The notes beneath the pieces were generated by a model. The model was not told where the DNA came from. It saw only the letters and a program-made list of their open reading frames with translations, and did no database searches. Both the position numbers and the translations under genes were made by a program. Below are positions 24,002 to 31,896 of a stretch of 64,000 nt of DNA, piece by piece. Position 1 is the stretch's first letter, and every line of letters starts with the position of its first letter. Location of the stretch: assembly GCF_000429645.1 (NCBI RefSeq), contig NZ_KE386934.1:186001-250000 (forward strand). The letters run 5' to 3'. Origin of the DNA: Niveispirillum irakense DSM 11586 (GTDB lineage: Bacteria; Pseudomonadota; Alphaproteobacteria; Azospirillales; Azospirillaceae).

Positions 24002-26305
24002 TCAATCCACCAACTCTTCCACCTTGTTTTCCCGCTTGCCGCCTTTTGGCTCCGCATAATCGAAGCTGAGGCCATCGCCGTCCTTGTTCAGGACCACGCG
24101 GACAGCACCGCCCTTTGACAGACGACCGAACAGCAACTCCTCTGCCAACGGCTTTTTCACATGTTCCTGGATGGTGCGGGACAGCGGACGCGCGCCCATG
24201 ACAGGATCGTAACCCTTCTTGGCCAGCCATTCGCGGGCATCGTCGGAAAGGTCGATGGTGACGCCCCGGTCGGTAAGCTGGGCTTCCAACTCCATCACAA
24301 ACTTGTCCACCACCCGGGTCACCGTCTCTGCACCCAGATTGGCGAAGGGGATGATCGCATCCAGACGGTTGCGGAATTCCGGCGAAAACGCCTTGGTAAT
24401 CGCTTCCTTATCCTCACCCACCCGCGCTTCGCGACCGAAACCGATAGCGGGCTTGGCCATGTCCGCAGCGCCGGCATTGGTGGTCATGATCAGGATGACG
24501 TTGCGGAAATCGACGATCTTGCCGTTATGGTCCGTCAGCTTGCCATGATCCATGACCTGCAGAAGGATATTGTACAGGTCAGGATGGGCCTTCTCGATCT
24601 CGTCCAGCAACAGCACGCAATGCGGATGCTGGTCGATAGCGTCCGTCAGCAAACCACCCTGGTCGAAGCCGACATAGCCCGGCGGCGCGCCGATCAGGCG
24701 GCTGATCGTGTGGCGCTCCATATATTCCGACATGTCGAAGCGAACCAGCTCAATCCCCAGCGTACGGGAAAGCTGCTTGGCCACTTCCGTCTTGCCGACG
24801 CCGGTGGGGCCGGAGAACAGGTAGTTGCCAATAGGCTTTTCCGGCTCGCGCAGGCCGGCGCGGGCCAGCTTGATGGCAGAAACCAGCGCCTCGATGGCCT
24901 GGTTCTGGCCGAAGACCATGGTCTTCAGGTCCCGTTCCAGGTTCAGCAAAGTTTCCTTGTCATCACGGCTGACGGATTTCGGCGGGATGCGGGCGATCTT
25001 GGCCACTACCGCTTCCACATCCTTCTGGGTGATGGTCTTCTTGCGCCGGCTTTCCGGGATCAGCGCCTGGGCCGCCCCCACCTCGTCGATCACATCGATG
25101 GCTTTATCGGGCAGCTTGCGGTCACCGATATATTTTGCCGACAGTTCCACCGCAGAGCGGATGGCGTCCTTGGTGTAGCGGATCTTGTGATAGCTCTCAT
25201 AGTAGGTCTTGATCCCTTCCAGGATCTTGATCGCGTCCTCGATCGACGGCTCATTCACGTCGATCTTCTGGAAGCGCCGCACCAGGGCGCGGTCCTTCTC
25301 AAAGTAAGAGCGATATTCCTTATAGGTGGTACTGCCGATGCAGCGCAGCGCACCGGAAGCCAAAGCCGGCTTCAGCAGGTTGCTGGCATCCATGGCGCCG
25401 CCGCTGGTGGCGCCGGCACCGATGACGGTGTGGATTTCGTCGATGAACAGGATGGAGCCTTCCAGCGCCTCCAGTTCAGTGACAACGGCCTTCAACCGCT
25501 CTTCGAAATCGCCGCGGTAGCGGGTACCAGCCAGCAGAGAGCCCATGTCCAGCCCGAAGATGACGGCATTTTTCAGCACGTCCGGCACTTCGCCATGGAC
25601 AATGCGACGCGCCAGCCCTTCGGCGATGGCGGTCTTGCCCACGCCGGGATCCCCGACATAAAGCGGGTTGTTTTTGGAGCGGCGGCAGAGGATCTGGATC
25701 GTCCGCTCCACCTCCTGCTCCCGGCCGATCAGCGGGTCGATCTTGCCGCTGGCTGCCTTCTTGTTCAGGTTGACGCAATAGGCTTCAAGCGCTTCGGTGC
25801 CTTTCTTCACGACCTTCTCCGCCTGGGCGTCATCGTCGGCGCCGGATACACGCTTGGTTTCAGCGCGACCGGGGGCCTTGGCGATGCCGTGAGAGATATA
25901 ATTGACCGCATCGAAGCGCGTCATTTCCTGCTCCTGCAGGAAATAGACGGCGTGGCTCTCCCGTTCGGAGAAGAGGGCGACCAGCACATTGGCGCCCGTC
26001 ACTTCCTCCCGACCGGAGCTTTGCACATGAATGGCGGCGCGTTGCAAAACGCGCTGGAAGCCGGCTGTCGGCTTGGCATCATCGGTGCGGCTGGTCACCA
26101 GATTGGCCAACTCGCTATCCAGATATTCGATCAGCTCCGCGCGGAGCTTGGCGACATCGACGCCGCAGGCCCGCAACACCGCCAGCGAGTCCTGATCTTC
26201 GGTCAATGCCAGCAGGAGATGTTCCAGGGTTGCGTACTCGTGACGCCGCTGGTTGGCGTTGGCGAGGGCCCGGTGCAGCGTCTGTTCGAGATTACGCGAC
26301 AGCAT
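24002..26305 (-). CDS. clpA: ATP-dependent Clp protease ATP-binding subunit ClpA
   Basis: A 767-residue Hsp100 unfoldase that feeds substrates to ClpP. The N-terminal Clp-N repeat domain (residues about 1-140) docks ClpS. Two AAA+ modules follow, with Walker A motifs [15 protein letters not shown] (first) and [14 protein letters not shown] (second), Walker [13 protein letters not shown], and the MTTNAGA sensor region. IGF-type ClpP-docking sequence is present as AIGFG. Length matches ClpA (about 750-770). The gene starts six bases after the clpS stop, so clpS-clpA form one operon. Together with bpt at the left edge this completes the leucine N-degron pathway. Confidence 0.97.
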   Translation of the reverse strand: MLSRNLEQTLHRALANANQRRHEYATLEHLLLALTEDQDSLAVLRACGVDVAKLRAELIEYLDSELANLVTSRTDDAKPTAGFQRVLQRAAIHVQSSGREEVTGANVLVALFSERESHAVYFLQEQEMTRFDAVNYISHGIAKAPGRAETKRVSGADDDAQAEKVVKKGTEALEAYCVNLNKKAASGKIDPLIGREQEVERTIQILCRRSKNNPLYVGDPGVGKTAIAEGLARRIVHGEVPDVLKNAVIFGLDMGSLLAGTRYRGDFEERLKAVVTELEALEGSILFIDEIHTVIGAGATSGGAMDASNLLKPALASGALRCIGSTTYKEYRSYFEKDRALVRRFQKIDVNEPSIEDAIKILEGIKTYYESYHKIRYTKDAIRSAVELSAKYIGDRKLPDKAIDVIDEVGAAQALIPESRRKKTITQKDVEAVVAKIARIPPKSVSRDDKETLLNLERDLKTMVFGQNQAIEALVSAIKLARAGLREPEKPIGNYLFSGPTGVGKTEVAKQLSRTLGIELVRFDMSEYMERHTISRLIGAPPGYVGFDQGGLLTDAIDQHPHCVLLLDEIEKAHPDLYNILLQVMDHGKLTDHNGKIVDFRNVILIMTTNAGAADMAKPAIGFGREARVGEDKEAITKAFSPEFRNRLDAIIPFANLGAETVTRVVDKFVMELEAQLTDRGVTIDLSDDAREWLAKKGYDPVMGARPLSRTIQEHVKKPLAEELLFGRLSKGGAVRVVLNKDGDGLSFDYAEPKGGKRENKVEELVD

Positions 26306-26311
26306 GAGGCG

Positions 26312-26638
26312 CTAATCCTTCTCCAGTGTACATTGCAGAGGATGCTGGTGCTGGCGGGCGAAATCCATGACCTGGGTTACCTTGGTTTCCGCCACTTCAT
26401 ATGTGAACACGCCGCAAACGCCGACACCGCGCCGGTGGACATGGAGCATGATCCGTGTCGCCTCGTCCCGGTTCTTGTGGAAGAACCGTTCCAGAACATC
26501 GACGACGAACTCCATCGGCGTGTAGTCGTCATTCAGCATCAACACCTTGTACATCGAGGGCTTTTTCGTCTTGGGCTTGGCCTTTACGACCACGCCCGTC
26601 ACGGTCCCCTCATTCCCGTGCTTGTCATGATCAGCCAT
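26312..26638 (-). CDS. clpS: ATP-dependent Clp protease adaptor ClpS
   Basis: A 108-residue adaptor that binds N-degron substrates and delivers them to ClpA. The core is [20 protein letters not shown], with the substrate-pocket Asn-Asp-Asp (NDDYTPM). [22 protein letters not shown] follows; here the conserved His contacts the substrate amino terminus. The first 30 residues are a flexible Lys-rich extension, as usual. ATG 26638 is preferred over a TTG 12 bases upstream because it has GAGAG before it. In operon with clpA. Confidence 0.96.
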   Translation of the reverse strand: MADHDKHGNEGTVTGVVVKAKPKTKKPSMYKVLMLNDDYTPMEFVVDVLERFFHKNRDEATRIMLHVHRRGVGVCGVFTYEVAETKVTQVMDFARQHQHPLQCTLEKD

Positions 26639-26846
26639 GGCTCTCAACAATCACTTAAAATCCCCCGATGTCCTGACACAATCATATGAAATGATCCGGG
26701 CCCGTTGGAAGGGCGGAAATGCGCCCCGGACCTGCTTTCCCGAAATCTTTTTACCCCTTGAAATCCAACTGGTACGCACAGATTGCCATGGCATGCCGTA
26801 ATAACGCAGCGAACCAGGCGTAAGGTCCCGTACCGGCAATGAAAAA

Positions 26847-26872
26847 GGCCCGGCGACATCTGCCGCCGGGCC
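26847..26872 (-). terminator. phasin gene terminator
   Basis: Nine-base arms GGCCCGGCG / CGCCGGGCC enclose an eight-base loop, followed on the minus strand by CTTTTTC. It lies about 65 bases beyond the phasin stop and upstream of clpS, separating the two units. Confidence 0.8.
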
Positions 26873-26935
26873 CTGGCCCATGCCGTCACCAACCATCAGG
26901 CTGGGGGAAGTTCATGGCACCTTCAAGGCATCACG

Positions 26936-27613
26936 TCAGGCAGCGGCCTTCACCTTGGACAGCTTCTCCACCGTCGCATTGACGCGGGCGGTCAGCGGTT
27001 CGGACGCTTCGTTGACGATCTTCATGCCGGACTCGGACACCTTGGTGGCTTCGGCCAGGAAGGCATCGAAGCTGGCCTTGGCGAAAGCGGCCTGCAGATC
27101 GACCAGTTCCTTCAGCGACTTCACACCACCCAGCGCCTTGGCAACGCTGACGCCATTTTCATACTGGCTCTGATGGAAGGACAGCAATTCCTTGGAGACC
27201 GATTCCAGGCCCTTGGCCAGGATGGTCGAGGAGGTCACGAAGGCCTCCACATTATCCTTATGGAAGGTCGCGACATCGTCGAACGCCGTGAAAACCTGCT
27301 TATTCATTTTCTCCACCTTTTCCTTCGTGTAGGCGACAGCCTGTTCAAGATTCCGGTTCATCGGATCGGTTGCCGCCTTCGACACGCTGGCGGCGGCATC
27401 AACAGTCTCCGCCGTAGCGGCGGCGACCTTGGCCGTGGATTTGGACGCGGATTGCTTCACCTGCTCCACCTTCTCCACAACCATCTCGGTTGCAGCTTCC
27501 ACGGCGGGCGGAACGGGGTCGGCAGGTGTCGGCACAGCGGCTTTCGCCACCTCCTCCACCGCCGGAACGGCTGCTGCCTTGGTGGCAGCGCTCTTGGGCG
27601 TGCGGGTAACCAT
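26936..27613 (-). CDS. phasin family protein (PHB granule-associated)
   Basis: A 225-residue phasin. Residues 1-85 are a low-complexity Ala/Pro/Val/Lys-rich region like the linker of histone-like PHB proteins. Residues about 90-220 form the helical phasin_2 domain, with LEQAVAYTKEKVEKMNKQVFTAFDDVATFHKDNVEAF split across helices and FHQSQYENGVSVAKALGGVKSLKELVDLQAAFAK typical of the family. Phasins coat polyhydroxybutyrate granules and control their size and number. ATG 27613 follows AGAGGAGA. A promoter and a PhaR-type box lie just upstream (see those entries). phaA and phaB are in this window at 42.5-44.5 kb. Confidence 0.93.
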   Translation of the reverse strand: MVTRTPKSAATKAAAVPAVEEVAKAAVPTPADPVPPAVEAATEMVVEKVEQVKQSASKSTAKVAAATAETVDAAASVSKAATDPMNRNLEQAVAYTKEKVEKMNKQVFTAFDDVATFHKDNVEAFVTSSTILAKGLESVSKELLSFHQSQYENGVSVAKALGGVKSLKELVDLQAAFAKASFDAFLAEATKVSESGMKIVNEASEPLTARVNATVEKLSKVKAAA

Positions 27614-27710
27614 ATGTTTCTCCTCTGCGCTCAATAGGCACTGGTCCGCATAAATGCAGCCCCATTGCCCGGTTGCCGCTTCCAACCCCGTCCGGACAGG
27701 GATGGGCCTG

Positions 27711-27721
27711 CTGCACCGCAG
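27711..27721. promoter_or_regulatory. PhaR-type operator (CTGC-N3-GCAG)
   Basis: CTGCACCGCAG is an exact match to the CTGC-N3-4-GCAG element described for PhaR, the repressor that senses PHB granules. It lies about 90 bases before the phasin start and immediately downstream of the proposed -10, where a bound repressor would block initiation or clearance. Confidence 0.65.
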
Positions 27722-27730
27722 CATTGACAT

Positions 27731-27760
27731 CTTATATCGAAACGATGGGAATGCCGTCAA
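27731..27760 (-). promoter_or_regulatory. sigma-70-type promoter for phasin gene
   Basis: On the minus strand TTGACG (27755-27760) and TATAAG (27731-27736) are separated by 18 bases. Each matches five of six consensus positions. The predicted start is near 27724, a few bases before the PhaR-type box. Confidence 0.6.
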
Positions 27761-27921
27761 GCCCTTTTTGTGCAGCGCAACAATAGTCAGGATTGTGCAT
27801 TGGCTACCCAAACACACGTAAATGACCAAACCATTCAGCAACAAGGTTCTTTGCCACACTGCCCGGACCATGACAGGATGCACTGCCACCAAAGGCAGCA
27901 GACCAACAGCGACGGCGCACC

Positions 27922-28647
27922 ATGACCTATTGTCTCGGGATCAAGATCAAGGAAGGGCTGATTGCCCTGTCCGACGGCCGCATCACGGCCGGCACCCAGG
28001 TAACAGCCGCCCGCAAGGTCACCCTTCTTGCCAATGGCAGGGAGAATTTCTTCGTCATGACCTCCGGCCTGCGGAGTGTACGCGACAAGACGCTGGCCTA
28101 TCTGCGCCGTGACATGGCCAACGCACAGGGGAAGCCCTTTTCCAGCATGATGGAGGTGGCGAACGCCTTCGCCCGCTGCCTGCGTATCGTGGCCAAGGAA
28201 GATAAGGAGGCGCTGGAGGCGTCCAAGCTGACTTTCAACCTGCATGCCATCATTGGCGGGCAATTATCCGATGACGCGGAACCGACCATGTTCCTCGTCT
28301 ATCCGGAAGGCAACTGGATCGAAGTGGATGAGCGCACGCCCTACCTTTCCATCGGCGCAACCGCTTACGGCAAGCCGATCCTGGACCGTGCGCTGAAGCC
28401 GGATACCAGCATGAAGGCGGCGTTGAAGCTGGCCTATCTGTCCTTTGACAGCAGCCGCTACAGCTCCGCCGATGTGGGATATCCGATTGATCTGGTGACC
28501 TATCACCCGGTTGACCGGAAATGGCGGGAAGACCAGTTCGATTATGATGATCTGGTCGAGCAGCGCCATTGGTGGAACCGCCATATCACCGAACTGGCCG
28601 ACAAGCTGCCCGACGGCCCCTGGCTGGAAACGCTCTTGCCACGATAA
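27922..28647 (+). CDS. proteasome-type protease (Anbu/HslV-like Ntn hydrolase)
   Basis: A 241-residue protein of the proteasome beta-subunit superfamily. After Met removal the N-terminal residue would be Thr2 (MTYCLGIKIKEGLIALSDGR), the usual Ntn nucleophile. SDGRITAG supplies the conserved Asp/Arg pair, and a Lys (AARKVTLL, about residue 33) sits where the catalytic Lys is expected. MTSGLRSVRD is the following loop. It fits the COG3484-type predicted proteasome-type proteases, of which Anbu is the best known. Anbu genes usually sit with alpha-E, ATP-grasp and transglutaminase genes. Here the alpha-E gene is 27 kb away, so the cluster is split or this is another subfamily. Confidence 0.8.
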   Translation: MTYCLGIKIKEGLIALSDGRITAGTQVTAARKVTLLANGRENFFVMTSGLRSVRDKTLAYLRRDMANAQGKPFSSMMEVANAFARCLRIVAKEDKEALEASKLTFNLHAIIGGQLSDDAEPTMFLVYPEGNWIEVDERTPYLSIGATAYGKPILDRALKPDTSMKAALKLAYLSFDSSRYSSADVGYPIDLVTYHPVDRKWREDQFDYDDLVEQRHWWNRHITELADKLPDGPWLETLLPR

Positions 28648-28651
28648 GGCC

Positions 28652-28685
28652 GCGCCCGGCAGGGGAAGGTTCCCCGGCCGGGCGC
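28652..28685. terminator. strong hairpin between convergent stop codons
   Basis: An outer stem GCGCCCGGC / GCCGGGCGC (9 bp) continues, after a single A-G mismatch, into GGGGA / TCCCC with loop AGGT. It sits between the stops of the protease gene and maiA. No T-run follows on either side, so termination may be Rho-assisted, or the hairpin may act as a 3'-end barrier. Confidence 0.6.
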
Positions 28686-28694
28686 CCTCACCTG

Positions 28695-29339
28695 TCATTC
28701 CGCATCCGGCTGGCTGGCCGGGGCCGCCGCCTGGAAAGCGGGCAAAGCCTGGCAGGTCTCGTCAATTGCCACCAGCCGGGGGAATGGCGCCAAATCCAGG
28801 CCAAACCGGCGGGCATTGAACATCTGCGGCACCAGACAGATATCGGCCAGGGTGGGATGGCTGCCGACACAGTAATCGCTCTGCGAATCGACCAGCTTCT
28901 CCATGGCGGTAAAGCCGCGCGCCATCCAATGGCGCATCCAGGCGCCCACCGCCGCTTCATCCGCCCCAAGCTCGCCGCGCAAATACTTGCCCACCGACTG
29001 GTTATTGATGGGGTGAATGTCACAGGCGACAATCTGTGCCAACGCCCGCACCCGCGCCCGCGACAGCGGATCAGCCGGCAGCAGCGCCGCTGCCGGCGGC
29101 GGGCATATCTCTTCCAGATATTCCAGAATCGCCAGCGATTGGGTGAGAACAGCCCCCTCGTCCGTTAGAAGCGCCGGCAACAGGCCTTGCGGATTGACCG
29201 CGAGAAAATCCGGTTTGAACTGCCCACCGCCATCACGGACCAGATGCACGGGCACCGATTCATAGTCCAGTCCCTTCAGGGCCAAGCCGATACGGACCCG
29301 ATAAGCAGCGGACGAACGGAAATAGGTATAGAGGCGCAT
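28695..29339 (-). CDS. maiA: maleylacetoacetate isomerase (zeta-class GST)
   Basis: A 214-residue zeta-class glutathione transferase. It isomerises maleylacetoacetate to fumarylacetoacetate in tyrosine/phenylalanine (homogentisate) breakdown. The N-terminal thioredoxin-fold domain opens with LYTYFRSSAAYRVRIGLALKG, in which the SSAAYRVR motif is diagnostic of the zeta class. NPQGLLPALLTDEGAVLTQSLAILEYLEE follows, containing the cis-Pro and the glutathione-binding QS. The all-helical C-terminal domain has CDIHPINNQSVGKYL and YCVGSHPTLADICLVPQ. ATG 29339 is the natural start; longer frames run into the divergent SDR gene. No fah or hmgA is adjacent. Confidence 0.92.
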   Translation of the reverse strand: MRLYTYFRSSAAYRVRIGLALKGLDYESVPVHLVRDGGGQFKPDFLAVNPQGLLPALLTDEGAVLTQSLAILEYLEEICPPPAAALLPADPLSRARVRALAQIVACDIHPINNQSVGKYLRGELGADEAAVGAWMRHWMARGFTAMEKLVDSQSDYCVGSHPTLADICLVPQMFNARRFGLDLAPFPRLVAIDETCQALPAFQAAAPASQPDAE

Positions 29340-29385
29340 GGCTATGCTATGACCCGGCAGTGGCATGAAGGATGGAGAAGGTAAG

Positions 29386-30144
29386 GTGAGGGATCGGCCG
29401 CTTCACGGCAAGCTCGCCCTGGTGACGGGGGCATCGCGCGGGATCGGTGCCGCCATTGCGGAACGGCTGGCGCAGGATGGCGCCGATATCGCGCTCCATT
29501 ACGGTCAGCACGCGGCAGAGGCCACGGAAATCGCGGCGCTTTGCACCCGCCACGGCGTCCAGGCGCTCACCTTCCAGGCCGATCTGGCCGTGATTGCCGA
29601 GGCGGAAGGCGCGGTGGCGCTTTTCAGCCAGGTACGTGAGAAAATAGGGGTGCCCGCGATCCTGGTGAACAATGCTGGCACGGGGCGTTTCACCCCCATT
29701 GCCGATATTACGCCTGCGGAACTGCTGGAGGTTCTGGCCGTCAACACGGCGTCCCCCCTGCTGCTGGCGCGGGAAGCGGCGCGGCACATGCTGCCAGGTG
29801 GACGCATCGTCAATATTGGCAGCGTCATCACCTCCATGCCTGTCCCCTTGCGGGCTGTCTATGCCGCCTCCAAGGGTGCTGTCGATGCCATGACCGCCGT
29901 TCTGGCACAGGAACTGGGGCCAAAAGGCATCACTATCAATACGGTCGCCCCCGGCGTGACCGCGACCGACCGTTTCAAGACCGGCGATGCCGGGCGCGCG
30001 GCGGAGATAACCACCCGCACCGCCCTCGGCCGGATTGGCGAGCCGGCAGATATCGCTGCCATTGTCGCCTGGCTATGCGGCCCGAACGCAGCCTGGGTGA
30101 CCGGAGAAGTGATCCGCGCCAGTGGCGGCCTGCGCGGGCTTTGA
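29386..30144 (+). CDS. short-chain dehydrogenase/reductase (SDR)
   Basis: A classical SDR of about 252 residues. It has TGASRGIG, NNAG (VNNAGTGRFTPIAD), catalytic Ser in NIGSVITSM and Tyr/Lys in YAASKGAVDAMT. HYGQ after beta2 gives no clear cofactor preference. The C-terminus WVTGEVIRASGG is typical. GTG 29386 has GGAG eight bases upstream and is preferred; ATG 29365 is the in-frame alternative. It is divergent from maiA. The resemblance to 3-oxoacyl-ACP reductases is only at family level and the substrate is unknown. Confidence 0.82.
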   Translation: MRDRPLHGKLALVTGASRGIGAAIAERLAQDGADIALHYGQHAAEATEIAALCTRHGVQALTFQADLAVIAEAEGAVALFSQVREKIGVPAILVNNAGTGRFTPIADITPAELLEVLAVNTASPLLLAREAARHMLPGGRIVNIGSVITSMPVPLRAVYAASKGAVDAMTAVLAQELGPKGITINTVAPGVTATDRFKTGDAGRAAEITTRTALGRIGEPADIAAIVAWLCGPNAAWVTGEVIRASGGLRGL

Positions 30145-30168
30145 GTCCACCCCATCCGTCATGTCATA

Positions 30169-30205
30169 TATAATGAGAGAATCCAGCGTTGGACGCCGGC
30201 CAACG
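30169..30205 (+). promoter_or_regulatory. TATAAT -10 and inverted-repeat operator before marR-like gene
   Basis: A perfect TATAAT (30169-30174) is followed 12 bases later by CGTTGG-ACGCCGG-CCAACG (30187-30205), an inverted repeat placed over the expected transcription start. This is the usual layout for autorepression by a MarR dimer. No good -35 was found. Confidence 0.5.
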
Positions 30206-30270
30206 GAACCGTTACAGAACCCCAGTTATATGGGTGCCAGCCAGTCGCGCCGACGCGCCAGGGTGACAAG

Positions 30271-30720
30271 ATGATAGACCTTGACGATTTCCTGCCCTAC
30301 CGCCTCAACGTGCTGGCCCGCCGGGTCAGCCGTGAACTGGAAAAACGGTATCAGGCCCAATTCGGCATCGCCATTCCGGAATGGCGGGTCATGGCGACAT
30401 TGGGTCGCGAACAGCCGCTTTCCTCCAACGATATCGTTGAGCGCTCGCATATGGACAAGGCCAAGGTCAGCCGGGCGGTGACCGCCCTGGTCGGCATGGG
30501 CTATGTGGCGCGCGAGGTGCATCCGGGCGACCAGCGTCTGTTGCGCCTCTCCTTCACGCCGGCCGGCCGCACGCTCTATGACAAGATCACGGTGGTGGCG
30601 CAGGAATGGCAGCGCCAATGGCTGGAAGGGCTGGCGCCGGAGGAATTATCCACCTTCAAAGCCCTGGCCGACCGGCTGGAATCGCAATTGGACACGATGG
30701 ACGGCAATTCCGTTCGATAA
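30271..30720 (+). CDS. MarR family transcriptional regulator
   Basis: A 149-residue winged-helix regulator. The HTH region reads LGREQPLSSNDIVERSHMDKAKVSRAVTALVGMGYVAREVH, given here as a continuous domain at residues about 45-85. The wing GDQRLLRLSFTPAGRTLYD carries the family D-x-R, and flanking helices form the dimerisation region. MarR proteins usually repress their own gene and a neighbouring one until a phenolic or similar ligand binds. A palindrome overlaps the predicted start site upstream. The aap operon begins 122 bases downstream, so it could be a target, but this is inference. Confidence 0.88.
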   Translation: MIDLDDFLPYRLNVLARRVSRELEKRYQAQFGIAIPEWRVMATLGREQPLSSNDIVERSHMDKAKVSRAVTALVGMGYVAREVHPGDQRLLRLSFTPAGRTLYDKITVVAQEWQRQWLEGLAPEELSTFKALADRLESQLDTMDGNSVR

Positions 30721-30787
30721 AGGAAAGTTTTGTCGCGATTGTCACCCAGACAGGGGTTGTGCGAACCCGGCATTGAATATTAACTGT

Positions 30788-30823
30788 TTGACAGCAAAAG
30801 GGCGGCGGCAACGGGGACCGCCC
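30788..30823 (+). promoter_or_regulatory. upstream region of aapJ: TTGACA and hairpin
   Basis: A consensus TTGACA (30788-30793) is followed by GGGCGG (30800-30805) and CCGCCC (30818-30823), which can form a six-base-pair hairpin in the leader. No convincing -10 follows at normal spacing, so the promoter is only tentative. Confidence 0.3.
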
Positions 30824-30842
30824 TGCAAACAGGGGATCAGCA

Positions 30843-31865
30843 ATGCAACTTCGCCTTTGGGGCGCGGCACTGGCCGTGACTTGCCTGACCGCCATCACCG
30901 GGACCGCCCAGGCTGGTCCGACGCTGGACGCCATCAAGGGGCGTGGTCAGCTTTTCTGCGGCGTGAATGCCGGATTGCCGGGTTTCAGCAACCCCGACAG
31001 CCAGGGCAAATGGACGGGGCTTGACGCCGACACCTGCCGCGCCGTGGCCGCGGCTGTGCTGGGCGATGCCAACAAAATCCGCTTCACCCCGCTATCGGCG
31101 CAACAGCGCCTGACCGCCGTGCAGACAGGCGAGATCGACCTGCTGGCCCGCAACACCACCTGGACATTGACCCGCGATGCCCAGGGGCTGAATTTCGCGC
31201 CCACCACCTATTTTGATGGCCAGGGGCTGATGGTGCCGAAGTCGCTGGGCGTGACCAGCGCCAAGCAACTGGACGGCGCGACTGTCTGCGTACAGATGGG
31301 TACCACCACGGAACTGAACCTGTCTGACTGGTTCCGCACCCATAATCTCAGCTTCAAGCCCGTCGTGATTGAAGCGCTGGACGAGGTGAATGCCGCCTAT
31401 TTTGCCGGTCGCTGCGATGTGATGACGGCCGATATCTCTGCTTTGGCCGGCACCCGCGCCACCGTGGCGCCCAAGCCCGATGATCACCTGATCCTGCCGG
31501 AAGTCCTGTCCAAGGAACCGCTGGGCCCTGTGGTGCGCCATGGCGATGACCAGTGGCGCGATATTGTCACCTGGACCATCTATGCCCTGATCGAGGCGGA
31601 GGAAAAGGGCATCACCGCCGCCAATGTCGATGAAAAGCTGAAAGACGCCGACCCGGTGGTCCAGCGCCTTCTGGGCGTGCAAGGCGATATGGGGCCCTTA
31701 CTGGGCCTGGATAAGCAATGGGCCTACCGCGCCATTAAGGCTGTCGGCAATTATGGTGAAATCTTCAATCGGAATGTCGGCAAGGGCTCGCCCCTGAAGC
31801 TGGACCGGGGCCTGAATGCGCTCTGGACCAATGGCGGCCTGATGTACGCTCCCCCGATCCGCTGA
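30843..31865 (+). CDS. aapJ: general L-amino acid ABC transporter, periplasmic binding protein
   Basis: A 340-residue AapJ-type solute-binding protein. A signal peptide ends at GTAQA (residue about 24). The mature start TLDAIKGRGQLFCGVNAGLPGFS is characteristic of AapJ/BztA. Later blocks are GEIDLLARNTTWTLTRDAQGLNFAPTTYFDGQG and RCDVMTADISALAGTR. It captures a broad range of L-amino acids in the periplasm and delivers them to AapQMP. AGGGGAT precedes the ATG. aapQ starts 31 bases after the stop, and the operon is aapJ-aapQ-aapM-(parDE)-aapP. Confidence 0.95.
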   Translation: MQLRLWGAALAVTCLTAITGTAQAGPTLDAIKGRGQLFCGVNAGLPGFSNPDSQGKWTGLDADTCRAVAAAVLGDANKIRFTPLSAQQRLTAVQTGEIDLLARNTTWTLTRDAQGLNFAPTTYFDGQGLMVPKSLGVTSAKQLDGATVCVQMGTTTELNLSDWFRTHNLSFKPVVIEALDEVNAAYFAGRCDVMTADISALAGTRATVAPKPDDHLILPEVLSKEPLGPVVRHGDDQWRDIVTWTIYALIEAEEKGITAANVDEKLKDADPVVQRLLGVQGDMGPLLGLDKQWAYRAIKAVGNYGEIFNRNVGKGSPLKLDRGLNALWTNGGLMYAPPIR

Positions 31866-31896
31866 GCGGCCATCCCCTCCAGCACCGGGGTGCCCG

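Larger units (their letters stand above)
27614..27921. other. 308-base divergent intergenic region, phasin / proteasome-like protease
   Basis: No gene is supported. On the minus strand it carries the phasin promoter and the PhaR-type box described separately. No clear promoter for the plus-strand protease gene was recognised by eye. Confidence 0.6.

Noticed and set aside
24161..26689. An 842-codon open frame on the plus strand opposite clpA and clpS
   Set aside because: It is the antisense shadow of two certain genes; composition is rich in His/Gly/Gln and no domain is visible. Such long empty frames are common opposite G+C-rich coding sequence.
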